A DNA stretch of 45,929 nt from Oscillospiraceae bacterium. GTDB lineage: Bacteria > Bacillota_A > Clostridia > Oscillospirales > CAG-272. The stretch is taken from NCBI GenBank assembly GCA_015064425.1, contig SVSF01000001.1:1-45929 (forward strand), in the 5' to 3' direction. The position numbers were made by a program, and so were the translations under genes. The notes beneath the pieces were generated by a model that had not been told where the DNA came from, did no database searches, and saw only the letters and a program-made list of their open reading frames with translations. Positions 15,846 through 25,700 of this stretch are shown one piece after another (the stretch's first letter is position 1; each line of letters opens with the position of its first letter).

Positions 15846-16973
15846 ATGAACGAAAATATTTACGGAGAATTAAGCGTTATCGGTATGCGTGGCTGTGAGG
15901 AGTTTACAGCTAAGATCGATAATTATCTTAAGGAGTGGAGAGGAACACCTGATACAAGCTACGTTGTGCCTGTTGAGTGCAAACGTTTTGGATCCGGTGA
16001 GGCAAAGTGTGTCCTTGACAGCTCGCTCAGAGGACATGACGTGTATATTTATTCCGACGTATTTAATTACGGCGTTACATTTAAGATGTACGGCAAGGAA
16101 TTTCCTATGAGCCCGGATGATCATTTCCAGGATCTTAAGAGAGTTATCAGTGCAATGGCAGGTAAGGCAAGAAGAATATCCGTTATTATGCCCTTCCTTT
16201 ACGAGAGCCGTCAGGACAAGCGTGTTGTGAGAGAATCTCTAGACTGTGCAAATGCACTCCAGGAACTCGCAAACATGGGTGTATCAAACATAGTTACCTT
16301 TGACGTACATAACTCGAGTGTACAGAACTCAATACCCCTTGTTGGATTCGATAATGTACATCCTACATATCAGATGATAAAAGCACTTCTTACTCATATC
16401 CCCGATGTAAAGCTTGATTCCGATAACATGGTTATCATTTCTCCCGATGAGGGCGGAATGGGACGCTGCATCTACTATTCATCCGTACTTCATCTTGATC
16501 TCGGTATGTTCTATAAGCGCCGTGACTACACACGCGTTGTAAACGGAAAAAACCCCATTGTTGCTCATGAATATCTCGGTAAGGACGTAACCGGTAAGGA
16601 CATTATCATTATTGATGACATCATCTCCTCCGGTGAATCTATGCTTGACGTTGCCACAAAGATGAAAGCCCGCGGAGCAAGAAGAATATTTATATTCGCT
16701 TCCTTCGGTGTATTCTGCGAGGGACTTGAAAAGTTCGATCAGGTATATGCAGACGGAGGATTCACAAAAATCTTTACCACAAATCTTATATACAGAAATC
16801 CCGAGCTTGATAAGAGAGAGTGGTATTGTCCCGTTGATATGACAAAGTACGTATCTCTTATTATTGATACACTTAATCACGATAACACGATATCTGATAT
16901 TATCAGACCTGTTGACCGTATACATAAGCTTATCGAAAAGGTAAACAGCGGAGAGATAAAGCTTCAGAACTGA
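15846..16973 (+). CDS. prs: Ribose-phosphate pyrophosphokinase (long, divergent form)
   Basis: 375 residues from the ATG at 15846 (GGAGG seven bases ahead). The chain matches PRPP synthetase section by section: GEAKCVLDSSLRGHDVYIYSD, MPFLYESRQDKR, TFDVHN and the PRPP loop IIIDDIISSGESM. It is about 55 residues longer than the common 310-320 residue form and the PRPP loop has SSGES where most have DTGGT. It makes PRPP from ribose-5-phosphate and ATP for nucleotide, His and Trp synthesis. Spacing of over 110 bases and a strong terminator suggest a single-gene unit; a weak promoter (TGGAAA, 18 bases, TATACT, about 15761-15790) may serve it. Confidence 0.88.
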   Translation: MNENIYGELSVIGMRGCEEFTAKIDNYLKEWRGTPDTSYVVPVECKRFGSGEAKCVLDSSLRGHDVYIYSDVFNYGVTFKMYGKEFPMSPDDHFQDLKRVISAMAGKARRISVIMPFLYESRQDKRVVRESLDCANALQELANMGVSNIVTFDVHNSSVQNSIPLVGFDNVHPTYQMIKALLTHIPDVKLDSDNMVIISPDEGGMGRCIYYSSVLHLDLGMFYKRRDYTRVVNGKNPIVAHEYLGKDVTGKDIIIIDDIISSGESMLDVATKMKARGARRIFIFASFGVFCEGLEKFDQVYADGGFTKIFTTNLIYRNPELDKREWYCPVDMTKYVSLIIDTLNHDNTISDIIRPVDRIHKLIEKVNSGEIKLQN

Positions 16974-16974
16974 T

Positions 16975-17011
16975 AAAAAAACAAGTCCGTTATAAACGGA
17001 CTTGTTTTTTG
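16975..17011 (+). terminator. Terminator of prs
   Basis: Stem ACAAGTCCGTT (16981-16991) / AACGGACTTGT (16995-17005) flanked by an A-run before and TTTTT after, so it can act on both strands. Confidence 0.93.
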
Positions 17012-17020
17012 CCGGTAAAT

Positions 17021-17052
17021 AAAATAAGCAGGACATCTGTCCTGCTTATTTT
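17021..17052 (-). terminator. Terminator of rplU-prp-rpmA
   Basis: Stem AAAATAAGCAGGAC / GTCCTGCTTATTTT with a four-base loop at the centre; the minus strand continues TTATTTTATTT. It lies 22 bases after the rpmA stop. Confidence 0.88.
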
Positions 17053-17073
17053 CATATGAAGCTTAAGCTGATA

Positions 17074-17352
17074 TTATTCAGCGTATACGCTTACAGCTTT
17101 CTTAGTGCGGGTAACGTGCTCAAACTTTACCTTACCGTCTATCAAAGCGAACAATGTATCATCTGAACCACGGCCTACGTTGTTACCGGGAAGAATGTGT
17201 GTACCTCTTTGACGAACGATAATGTTTCCTGCAACTACAGCCTGACCGTCAGCTTTCTTAACGCCGAGACGCTTAGACTCACTGTCACGACCGTTCTTGG
17301 TAGAACCAACGCCCTTTTTATGAGCGAAGAACTGTAAACTGATTCTGATCAT
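17074..17352 (-). CDS. rpmA: Ribosomal protein bL27, with cleavable leader
   Basis: 92 residues. The first nine residues, MIRISLQFF, precede [15 protein letters not shown], which is the N-terminus of mature L27. LQFF/A is the cleavage site of the Prp protease in Firmicutes such as Staphylococcus aureus, and the protease gene is directly upstream. The mature N-terminus reaches the peptidyl transferase centre of the 50S subunit. The middle [16 protein letters not shown] is the L27 signature. GGAGG lies nine bases ahead of the ATG. Confidence 0.98.
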   Translation of the reverse strand: MIRISLQFFAHKKGVGSTKNGRDSESKRLGVKKADGQAVVAGNIIVRQRGTHILPGNNVGRGSDDTLFALIDGKVKFEHVTRTKKAVSVYAE

Positions 17353-17371
17353 TTTATCGTACCTCCGTTTG

Positions 17372-17743
17372 TTACTTTTTTAAATTTTCCGGATCTTCTT
17401 CGATCTCGTCTACATCTAGAAAATCGTAATAGTCTTCAAGCATATCGTTAAGCTGTAAATAGTAGGCCTCTATCAGACCTGCCACAGCGAAACGTTTTCT
17501 GTCATCCGATTCATACTCGGGAAGTGCGGCAACTGCGATAAGACGAATATCGGTAGTAGCCTCGTCCATTGTGAAATCAACATCAGACGAATAGGAAACT
17601 TCGATAGCGTTTATAACGAGCATCGTCATTGCAGATATTGCTGCACAAACGATATCGTCTCCGCTTTCTGCGTATCCCGCATGACCTGTTTCACGGAACC
17701 CGTAGTATATACCGTCTTTCTTGAAGAATGTGATCTTAGTCAT
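17372..17743 (-). CDS. prp: Ribosomal-processing cysteine protease Prp
   Basis: 123 residues (YsxB family). The catalytic pair is His in [12 protein letters not shown] and Cys in [11 protein letters not shown], spaced about 12 residues as in the family. The acidic C-terminal tail ([17 protein letters not shown]) is longer than usual. Prp removes the leader peptide of L27, whose gene follows by 19 bases and carries the matching site. It lies eight bases after rplU, the standard rplU-prp-rpmA order. Confidence 0.95.
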   Translation of the reverse strand: MTKITFFKKDGIYYGFRETGHAGYAESGDDIVCAAISAMTMLVINAIEVSYSSDVDFTMDEATTDIRLIAVAALPEYESDDRKRFAVAGLIEAYYLQLNDMLEDYYDFLDVDEIEEDPENLKK

Positions 17744-17751
17744 TGCTTTGA

Positions 17752-18063
17752 TCAGCCTTCGATCTTTTCGATCTGTACCTTAGTGTACGGCTGTCTGTGA
17801 CCGATCTTCTTCTTCTCGTTCTTCTTTGCTTTGTAACGGAGAATGTAGAGTTTCTTGCCCTTGCCGTTCTTTACGACCTTAGCCGTAACCTTTGCGCTTT
17901 CAAGATAGGGAGCACCTGTCTTGAATTCATCAGCGGCAGCTACTGCAAGAACCTTGTCAAATGTAACAGAGTCGCCCTCATTTACATCAAGCTTTTCAAC
18001 GAAGATAACGTCGCCCTCGTTTACTTTGTACTGCTTTCCGCCTGTTTCGATTACTGCAAACAC
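17752..18063 (-). CDS. rplU: Ribosomal protein bL21
   Basis: 103 residues. I place the start at the GTG at 18063, which gives the family N-terminus [14 protein letters not shown] and has GAGGTG six bases ahead; a GTG three codons upstream has no such site. The C-terminus carries the signature [11 protein letters not shown]...KIGHRQPYT, typical of L21 (YKxKKxYRxxxGHRQ). It binds 23S rRNA in the large subunit. First gene of the operon; the 75-base leader may be an L21-type autoregulatory leader. Confidence 0.97.
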   Translation of the reverse strand: MFAVIETGGKQYKVNEGDVIFVEKLDVNEGDSVTFDKVLAVAAADEFKTGAPYLESAKVTAKVVKNGKGKKLYILRYKAKKNEKKKIGHRQPYTKVQIEKIEG

Positions 18064-18138
18064 GAAAAGCACCTCACTTTCATATAAGACTCGCTAAGCA
18101 AGGTAGGCATAGCCGTTTGCGACCATTGCATTATGCGG
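18064..18138 (-). promoter_or_regulatory. rplU leader, possible L21 autoregulatory RNA
   Basis: The leader contains CTTGC-TTA-GCGAG just ahead of the ribosome binding site and a GC-rich upstream part (GCCGC...). Many Bacillota have an L21 leader here that L21 itself binds. I cannot confirm the family by eye. Confidence 0.4.
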
Positions 18139-18144
18139 CATACT

Positions 18145-18174
18145 ATTATAACATTACATAATTGTAAATGTCAA
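18145..18174 (-). promoter_or_regulatory. Sigma-A promoter of rplU-prp-rpmA, with an A/T palindrome upstream
   Basis: TTGACA (18174-18169), 18-base spacer, TATAAT (18150-18145). Immediately upstream lies the perfect 16-base palindrome G-T7-A7-C (18176-18191), which is in the place of an UP element and lies between this promoter and the folD stop. Confidence 0.9.
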
Positions 18175-18198
18175 TGTTTTTTTAAAAAAACTTATGTA

Positions 18199-19053
18199 TT
18201 ATTTGGAAATATCGCAATTTTGCCATAATGCGGAGGCTTTAAGTGTGTTTTTCATAAGCATACTTATAGTCATGGGCCCTACTCCGCCGGGGACGGGACT
18301 TATATACGAGCATTTTTCAAAAACGTTTTTGTAGTCAACGTCTCCGACGAGCTTTCCCTCTGAATTTCTGTTCATGCCCACATCGATGACTACTGCACCT
18401 TCTTTTACCATATCTTCGGTGACAAACTCTGCTTTTCCTACTGCGGCAACAAGTATATCAGCTTCTTTGCAGATCTTTTTGAGATCCCGAGTCTTTGAGT
18501 GGCAGACTGTTACGGTCGCATCCTTATGAAGCAGGAGCATTGCCATAGGTTTACCTACTATATTGCTTCGTCCGATAACCACACAGTTTTTGCCTTTTGG
18601 ATCAATTTCGTAATAGGAGAGCATTTCCATAACTCCTGCAGGAGTGCAGGGGAGAAAGTCGTATTTTCCTATCATGATCTTTCCCACGTTTATCGGATGA
18701 AATGCATCAACATCTTTACGCGGATCTATGTTATTTATGACAGTATCTGCATTAAGGTGCTTGGGCAAGGGAAGTTGTACGAGTATGCCGTCTATTTTTT
18801 CGTCGGCATTGAGTTTTTTTACAAGTGAAAGAAGCTCTTCTTCCGTACAACTTTCCGGAAGTCTGTACATTTCGGAATAAAATCCCACTTCCAGACACGC
18901 TTTTTCCTTGTTCTTCACATATACCTGGGATGCCGGGTCTTCTCCCACGAGAATTACAGCAAGTCCGGGCTTCCTCGGCAATTTTTCTGCCGATATTGAA
19001 ACCTTATCTCGTATAGCCTTGGATACTGCTTTTCCGTCTATTATATTAGTCAT
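18199..19053 (-). CDS. folD: Methylenetetrahydrofolate dehydrogenase/cyclohydrolase FolD
   Basis: 284 residues from the ATG at 19053; AAAGGG lies seven bases ahead, whereas the ATG two codons upstream would be too close to it. Motifs: VGEDPASQVYVKNKEKAC with the catalytic lysine, VQLPLPKH, DVDAFHPINVGKI, the NADP-binding VIGRSNIVGKPMA and PVPGGVGPMT. It interconverts 5,10-methylene-THF and 10-formyl-THF in the cytosol. Last gene of the probable comEC-to-folD transcript, 20 bases after lgt. I see no strong hairpin terminator after it. Confidence 0.97.
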   Translation of the reverse strand: MTNIIDGKAVSKAIRDKVSISAEKLPRKPGLAVILVGEDPASQVYVKNKEKACLEVGFYSEMYRLPESCTEEELLSLVKKLNADEKIDGILVQLPLPKHLNADTVINNIDPRKDVDAFHPINVGKIMIGKYDFLPCTPAGVMEMLSYYEIDPKGKNCVVIGRSNIVGKPMAMLLLHKDATVTVCHSKTRDLKKICKEADILVAAVGKAEFVTEDMVKEGAVVIDVGMNRNSEGKLVGDVDYKNVFEKCSYISPVPGGVGPMTISMLMKNTLKASALWQNCDISK

Positions 19054-19073
19054 AAACATACCCTTTCGGCAAA

Positions 19074-20126
19074 TTATTTTTGGGGAGTATCCTCTTCGAT
19101 CTCAGAGGGGTCTCCGTCAAGAGAGTCTTGTTCACAGAGCGCTGATTCCTCGTCAGCAGTCACCTCGTCTGCATATTCGCAGCCGTTCTCTTCCTCGGTT
19201 GCTCCTTCGGCCGGAGCGGCTTTCTTATGGTATGCGGGACCTATGCCAAGTCCGAGCTTTTTGCCCATAAGTGCAAAGACGATAAGGAGAAGTGCACATA
19301 CAATAAAGGAAACAAATCCCAAGAACTGGGAGATTCTTATTCCGCCTACCATAAGGGAATCTGATCTGAAGCCTTCTATAAACGCTCTTCCGATACCGTA
19401 AAATGCAAAATAGCTTAAGAATATCTGTCCGTCGTATTTTTTTCGGCTGAACATTATATTTATTAGAATAAAGCCAAGAAGATTCCATGCAAACTCATAG
19501 AAGAACGTGGGATGTGCATAAAATGCCGAAAAACCTTTCTGTACGTGCATTATGAGAGGGAAAGTGATCGCATTGGGAGTTGCTGTTTCAAAACCGAAGA
19601 AACAGTATTTGGTAACGTCTCCGTAAGCTTCTACGTTTACGAAATTGCCCCATCTGCCTATCATTTGACCGAGCATTACTGCAGGGCAGAGTATATCGTA
19701 TATTTTAAGGACGTTTATTTTCTTGAATTTACATACGCAGAATGAAGCTATGGCACCCCCGATTATTGCACCGTAAATAGCAAGCCCGCCGTTACGGACG
19801 TTTACAACGGCTTTCAAAGTTTCAAGAAAACTCGGTTTAATGAATTCGTCAAGGGACGTAAGTACGTAGTATAGTCTTGCACATATTACCGCCGTTACGA
19901 TGGTGAAGATCGCCATATCCAGTATGTCATCACTTACTATACCGTTTTGTTTTGCTCTGAGCATAACATATGTGCAGGCGGCTATAATGCCGAGTGTGAT
20001 GATAATTCCGTACCAGTAGATGTCAACGCCTTCTCCTATAGGTAAGGTAAAGGCAACTCTGTTCAGCTTGATATTTTGCAGCAGGTCAAGACCAAGGTTT
20101 GGAAAGGAAACGATTTTTTCGCCCAT
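19074..20126 (-). CDS. lgt: Prolipoprotein diacylglyceryl transferase Lgt
   Basis: 350 residues with about seven membrane segments. The Lgt signature is GRWGNFVNVEAYGD (about residues 158-171), with YWYGIIITLGIIAA near the start and RKKYDGQIFLSYFAFYGIGRAFIEGFR (in parts, the second conserved Arg region) near 240-265. It transfers diacylglycerol to the lipobox cysteine of lipoproteins such as MetQ in this window. After the last helix is a ~60-residue tail that is strongly acidic (EEENG, ADEESA, SEIEED) and not part of the family core. GGAGG lies eight bases ahead of the ATG, which abuts the stop of the upstream peptidase gene. Confidence 0.95.
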   Translation of the reverse strand: MGEKIVSFPNLGLDLLQNIKLNRVAFTLPIGEGVDIYWYGIIITLGIIAACTYVMLRAKQNGIVSDDILDMAIFTIVTAVICARLYYVLTSLDEFIKPSFLETLKAVVNVRNGGLAIYGAIIGGAIASFCVCKFKKINVLKIYDILCPAVMLGQMIGRWGNFVNVEAYGDVTKYCFFGFETATPNAITFPLIMHVQKGFSAFYAHPTFFYEFAWNLLGFILINIMFSRKKYDGQIFLSYFAFYGIGRAFIEGFRSDSLMVGGIRISQFLGFVSFIVCALLLIVFALMGKKLGLGIGPAYHKKAAPAEGATEEENGCEYADEVTADEESALCEQDSLDGDPSEIEEDTPQK

Positions 20127-21425
20127 TCAGCAGTCCTCCTTTAAAGGCATTATTTTTGCGAGAGTGTAGTATTCGGGTTTGAACATAGATCTCAAAAGAA
20201 ATTCGAGATAGGCAACCTCGGTCTTTGCTACCGCATCCGCATATGAGAAGGGATCTTCGCCTGCGAATACGGAATTTAAAAGAATATTGCCTATGCCTTC
20301 CGTATTATCGAAAGCTTTGACAGCCGTAGAATAGGCTACTCTCTTGCATCTTTCGAAATCTTCTTTATTTATACCCTCTTTTTGTGAATTCCGTATGAAT
20401 TTTTGGAAAAGCATATAAACTTTTTCGGGATCGTCAGCTTCTCCCCCTATGGAAATAAGAGAAAAGCTTTTGTTGTGCTCATACCAGTATTCAAGGTCGC
20501 CGCTTATCAGTCCGTTTTCGTAAAGCTCTGAAAAGAACGGAGAGCTTTTGGAGAAAAGTATCTCACAGAGTATTTCAAGAGCCGCCGACTTCTTTGTGCG
20601 TTCCTCGGGATCATCGCTTATATCGATATCTTTTACTCCGATGGAAAACAAGGGCTTCGATACTTCCATTTTTGCGGAAAATTCGGATCTGTAGGCTGCG
20701 GGACCTTCTTTTATTTCAGGCCTCTTTATATTGAACTTATCGGATCTTTTTAATACTTTGTCACATATGTCGCGCACTTTTTCCGGATCGAAATTTCCGC
20801 AAAGAAACAGCCCCATGTTGTTGAGATTATAGAAACTGCGGTGGCATTTGTACAAAAGATCTGCGTCGATCTCCATTATGGAATCTACGCTTCCTGCTAT
20901 CTCTTCTCTTACGGGATGTTTTTCATAAAGAGCACGTAACATGCCGCAGTACAACCTTGAGCCGGGACTATCCTCGTACATACGTATTTCCTGAGCAATT
21001 ATGCCTTGTTCCTTTTTTACCGATGATTCGGTGAAATAGGGCTCTGTGACGAAGTCCAGCAGTATTTCAAGAGCTTCGTGCTCATTTTCAGTGCAGGAAA
21101 AGATGTACCCTGTTTTATCGTAAGAGGTAAATGCATTTGCATACGCACCTATTGCGGCAAGCTTTGAGGAAGCATCCATGCCGTCTTTACAATCGAATAA
21201 TTTATGTTCGAGAAAATGTGCTATACCCTCGGGCACCTTTTGAACATCCTCGTCTTCAAGAGCGAACGCATTGTCAAGAGAACCGTATGAAGTGGCAAAG
21301 ACGGCATATGAGGTGCTGAAATTTTTAGGGCAGAGATATACGGGAAGTCCGCTCTTATGCACAAAATGAAAATATTTTTCTTTTAGCAGACTGCTTTGGA
21401 ATATTTTGATCTCTTCCTTATTCAT
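20127..21425 (-). CDS. M16 metallopeptidase, active subunit (YmfH-like)
   Basis: 432 residues from the ATG at 21425 (GGAG nine bases ahead; an ATG at 21434 lies too close to GGAGG). The inverted zinc motif HFLEH is in GIAHFLEHKLFDCKD, and the downstream glutamate comes in the EQGIIAQEIRMYEDSP segment, so it should be catalytic. The second half is the partner M16 domain. In Bacillus the YmfF/YmfH pair is encoded together; this gene overlaps its partner by eight bases. The cellular substrate is unknown; M16 enzymes cut short peptides inside the cell. No signal peptide is seen. Confidence 0.9.
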   Translation of the reverse strand: MNKEEIKIFQSSLLKEKYFHFVHKSGLPVYLCPKNFSTSYAVFATSYGSLDNAFALEDEDVQKVPEGIAHFLEHKLFDCKDGMDASSKLAAIGAYANAFTSYDKTGYIFSCTENEHEALEILLDFVTEPYFTESSVKKEQGIIAQEIRMYEDSPGSRLYCGMLRALYEKHPVREEIAGSVDSIMEIDADLLYKCHRSFYNLNNMGLFLCGNFDPEKVRDICDKVLKRSDKFNIKRPEIKEGPAAYRSEFSAKMEVSKPLFSIGVKDIDISDDPEERTKKSAALEILCEILFSKSSPFFSELYENGLISGDLEYWYEHNKSFSLISIGGEADDPEKVYMLFQKFIRNSQKEGINKEDFERCKRVAYSTAVKAFDNTEGIGNILLNSVFAGEDPFSYADAVAKTEVAYLEFLLRSMFKPEYYTLAKIMPLKEDC

Positions 21426-22710
21426 CGTCTTCATCTCCTCCTTCCGCAGTGCCTTTTAGGAAGAATACGGTATCAAGACTTACCCCTTTGGCGCATTCGA
21501 CAACGTCATCGGCGCTTACGCTCATAATATTATCTATCTCTTCATCTATATTGTCGGAAAGTCCTGCTCTGTAGCGGGATATACACCAGGCTTCAAGAGC
21601 GCCCTGACTGTCGCTTATTGCTCTGTGGTCGCTGACGAGAGACTTTTTTGCATTGGAGAGTTCATTTTCGCTTATATCTCCTGCTTGCGTAAGTTCAAGC
21701 TGATGCAGTATCTCTTTTTCTGCAATTTCCTTATTTGCGGGATCAATGCCTCCGGATACTATCATAAGTCCTTTCATGGAAAGCGCGGAAGCTCCGCAGT
21801 AATAGCATAGACTCATTTTTTCTCTTACGTTCATAAAAAGTTTACTCGTAGATGTTCCGCCAAAGAGCTCCGTAAATACTGCAAATTTATAATGATCTCC
21901 GTCGGAGAGAACCTTTCCGCTTCTGAATCCCATAAGGAGCTTTCCTTGAGCTACCGGAAGTTCTTCACATATCTGTTTGGGTTCATCGCATTTGCGGATC
22001 ACTTCTGTTTTCGGCATGGGGATAAGATATCTTTCTGTTTTTGCGAAAGCCTTTTTCAAAATTTCGGAAAGCGCGTCCGTATCTGCATTTCCTATAAAAT
22101 ATATTTCTACATGGGAGGTCTTTAAAAATTCTTTATAAGCATCATATAATGCTTCGGGGGTAATAGTCCATACCGTTTCCTCCTCACCGTAAACGGAAAT
22201 GGAGTAAAGCTCGTTCTTGCACATTTCCTCAATACATCTATGCTTTGCATATGCGGATTTGGAGTTTATAAGGGAACGTATATGGTCTGCAAGATTTTTC
22301 TTTTCGCTTTCAACGTATTCCTTACAAAAGCATCCGTCGACAAGGTAAGGCTCGAATATTATTTCCGTAAGGAGAGAGCTGACCTCTTTTAAAATATCGG
22401 TTCCGTCGGTAACGTAATCTTTTGAAAGCATATTTGAAGAAAAGCTTATATACTGACAGTCTCCGCGCTTTACGATACGTGTGGAGATGCTCGAAGCGTA
22501 GAGATAATCAAGACGCTTCGAGATCTCACTCATATTGGTATAATTTTTTGTTCCTCTGTAAAGTACTTTCGATATCAGCGAATAAAAAGCATTTTTTTCT
22601 CTGTTCAGCGAGTTTACAAAGTTCAGCGACAGATAATCCGTTTTGAATTTATCGGTCTTTACGGTATGAAGTATAACACCGTCTGCGATAGTATAGATTT
22701 TGGTTTCCAT
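21418..22710 (-). CDS. M16 peptidase-like protein, inactive subunit (YmfF-like)
   Basis: 430 residues. The ATG at 22710 (AAGGA six bases ahead) gives a normal start; an ATG at 22764 is in frame but its GGAG is 13 bases away and it would nearly reach the upstream gene. It has the M16 fold (FYSLISKVLYRGTKNYTNMSEISKRL in parts at about 60-85), but at the place of the zinc motif there is YSLISKVLY, with no HxxEH, so it cannot bind zinc in the usual way. The C-terminal half has LMGFRSGKVLSDGDHYKF and LFGGTSTSKLFMNVREK, typical of M16 partners. It likely forms a heterodimer with the active gene after it. Confidence 0.88.
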   Translation of the reverse strand: METKIYTIADGVILHTVKTDKFKTDYLSLNFVNSLNREKNAFYSLISKVLYRGTKNYTNMSEISKRLDYLYASSISTRIVKRGDCQYISFSSNMLSKDYVTDGTDILKEVSSLLTEIIFEPYLVDGCFCKEYVESEKKNLADHIRSLINSKSAYAKHRCIEEMCKNELYSISVYGEEETVWTITPEALYDAYKEFLKTSHVEIYFIGNADTDALSEILKKAFAKTERYLIPMPKTEVIRKCDEPKQICEELPVAQGKLLMGFRSGKVLSDGDHYKFAVFTELFGGTSTSKLFMNVREKMSLCYYCGASALSMKGLMIVSGGIDPANKEIAEKEILHQLELTQAGDISENELSNAKKSLVSDHRAISDSQGALEAWCISRYRAGLSDNIDEEIDNIMSVSADDVVECAKGVSLDTVFFLKGTAEGGDEDDE

Positions 22711-22771
22711 TGAATTTCCTTTTGCATCCCTCAGGACTTCTTTTTTACGGTTATATACTTCCATAATACTA

Positions 22772-25700
22772 CTATTTCTCCTTTTTTTCAACACCTATTT
22801 CGGCAAAATGGCTTCTGCCATCAAAGGGAAAGAAATTTTCGGAAGGCTTTTGGTCAAGGTACATTTTTTTATTACTTGCCTTTGACAAGCGGACGGCATA
22901 GATGCTCTTATCCTTGCTTATTTCAAAGCTGATCCCCTTTTCAAATTTTTTAGGGATAGAAGGATCCATAACAAACCCTCCCTTTTTCATTTGTAATCCC
23001 AGTATTCCGTTTATAAAGACTCTGTAAAACCAGCCTGCACTACCTGTGTAGTGGTTCCAACCGCACCGTCCTCTTTGATCATCACTGTTGAGTATATCCC
23101 CTGCGATCGAATAAGGATCGCCCAGATATTTTCCTTTAAGCTCATTGAGTGAATATCGGTAAAGAGGATCTATAGTCTCGAGCACGGTATATGCATCATC
23201 TCCGTTTCCCCGTAAAGCGAGGGCATATGCAAAGAAAAGTGCTCCGTGACAGTATTCTCCGCCGTTTTCTCTTATACCTGCAGGATAATTCCCGATATAT
23301 CCGGGGCATCTGGAAAGTCCGTCAAAAGGCGGGTCCAACAGAAGCATAAGCTTGTGATCTTCTTTATAGAGTTTTAAAAAAGCTTCCTTTATAGCTTTTT
23401 TTACCCTGTCTTCTTTAAGTGAAGCTATAGATGCAAAGGCTTGTGATATAAGATCTATTTTGCATTCGGAAGATTCTTCTGTCCCGAATGCTTTTCCGTC
23501 TCCGAAGAAACCGCGTATATAATATTTACCGCTATAGGCATGTCTTTCAAGAGCAAGCTTTAATTTTTCGCTTTCCCTCAAATATTTTTCACTTTTTTCT
23601 TTTTCGTTAATTGTATCGCAAAGTTTTGAAAAGCTTTTTAATGTCATGGATAAAAACATCCCGAGCCAAACGCTTTCTCCTCCTTCTCCGACTTCGTTCA
23701 TTCCGTCGTTCCAATCACCGCCTCCGAAGAGCGGCAGACCGTGCTCTCCGATCCTTTTTACGGGGATCTCAAGTCCTCTTACGCAATGCATAAATATGCT
23801 TTCTTTTTTATTGCCTTTCACCGCTCTCTCATATCTGTCTTTTTCTTTTTTGTCAAGAGGACGGCTTTCAAGATAGTTTATCTCTTTAAGGCATAGAGAC
23901 GTATCCCCCGTGGATTCCACGTATTCGCAAAGAGCGTATGCAAGCCACACTGTATCATCGGAGATCCTTGTGCGGACTCCCCACGATATTCCCCTGTCAT
24001 TGTGCCACCAGTGCATTACATCACCTTCGGTATATTGGTGCGCGGCGCATCTTATTATCTGGTATTTTGCAAAGCTTGGATCTATGGGAATAAGGCAGAC
24101 AGAATCCTGAAGTTGGTCTCTGAAGCCATATGCCCCTCCCGGCTGGAAAAATCCGCATCTTGCTCTTATTCTGTCACAGACAGCCTGATAGGGAACATAT
24201 CTGTTTATCAGAAGATCTGTTTTTACATCTCCGCTTTTTATTTTTATTGCGGATAAAAGTTTGGAATAGTAATCGGCGTATTCGCAGAAGCCCTTTTCCA
24301 TATCCGACGTGGATCGGTATTTATTTCTTATATATTTGTAGTCGGCGGAGTCAACTGATCTGCATACTCCAAGAACAAAACCGCATTTCACATTTCCGTC
24401 GGCACATACGGTGTGTGCAGTACCACCTATATTGTATTTGAACGCTTTCATCCGTATATTTTCGTTTAAAACGTTAGATGCAAATTCCTCTGTATTGCGT
24501 TTCTCAAGGCGTATCAGCCTTTGAGAAGGCGCTTCCGGAGAAAGAGCATATACCGTTTCATATTTTAAGGATATATCTGCAGACGAAATACCGCAGTTTT
24601 TTAACTCAAGACTTATAAGCTTGGCATATAAAAATGGGTCGCATCCCACAAAGACTTTGTATCTAATGTTGTTTATTCTTCCGTTGTATATTGCACAGCC
24701 TTTAGTGAAATATACTTTTTCGGAACAGGCGCAAAGATCGTATATTTTTCCTTCTGAATGAAGGAGGATACGCTCTCCCGAAACTTCGTGATAAGGATCA
24801 TTTCTCCATTGGCTTATACGTTTTTCTCTTGAATTTTCAAAGTAGCTGAATCCCAAAGAATTCTGAGTCAGCATCGTACCGAACTGCGGACCGCAGTAGA
24901 TATGAGACCACGGATACGTTCTGTTTTTCTTTTCGCAGACAAATCCGTTTGCGGTAAAATAGCCGCCTTCGGTTTTAAAAATTGCATTGTCTTCAGCCTT
25001 TTCCCCATCATCCGCTTCAGTTTTTGCATACACTTCTGCATGTATTCTTGCCGAAGGCGATCTCATTTTTTCCAGGACAAGTTTATCGATGTCCGTATCT
25101 GTTCCTATTTTAAAATATAAACGTGAAACAAACTCAAATAGCTTTGATTCGGAGTTAACTATAAAAAGCCCGCCGTCGCTCTCCGAACGTGTGTGTCCCA
25201 TTATATTGTGGCAAAGCTTGTTGATGAAGGACGAGACCGCATTTGTATAGCTGTCGGGTTCTTTAACGATAAATACCAGATCAAAGATCTCTCCCTTTAT
25301 TTTAAGATATTTATATGCTTTGATAAAACTCTCGCATATACGGATCTCTCGGTCTGAAAGCTCGGATCCCGTTCCGATGGATACGGATATTATGGGAAGA
25401 TCTCCGGATATCCCGTGTATATAAAGCGGATTTTTTCCGTACACCTTGTCTGCTTCCTTAGGTTCTCCGATATCATGATATAGTGCGGTCAGTACGGTGT
25501 TGGATAACTTTAAAGAGTCCTTATCAAGCAAAGAGGCAAACATTTGATATTTGACGGTTCTGTACAGAGCCTTTCTGAAGGCTTCGCAAGGAGATTGATT
25601 TTTCAATGATCTGGCCTTTTTGATATTCTCGGTTACCTCTTCCTTGCTTTTTCCGCAGGAGATAAGAAATTCCGTTCTGTATTTTCCGCTTGATGAATCT

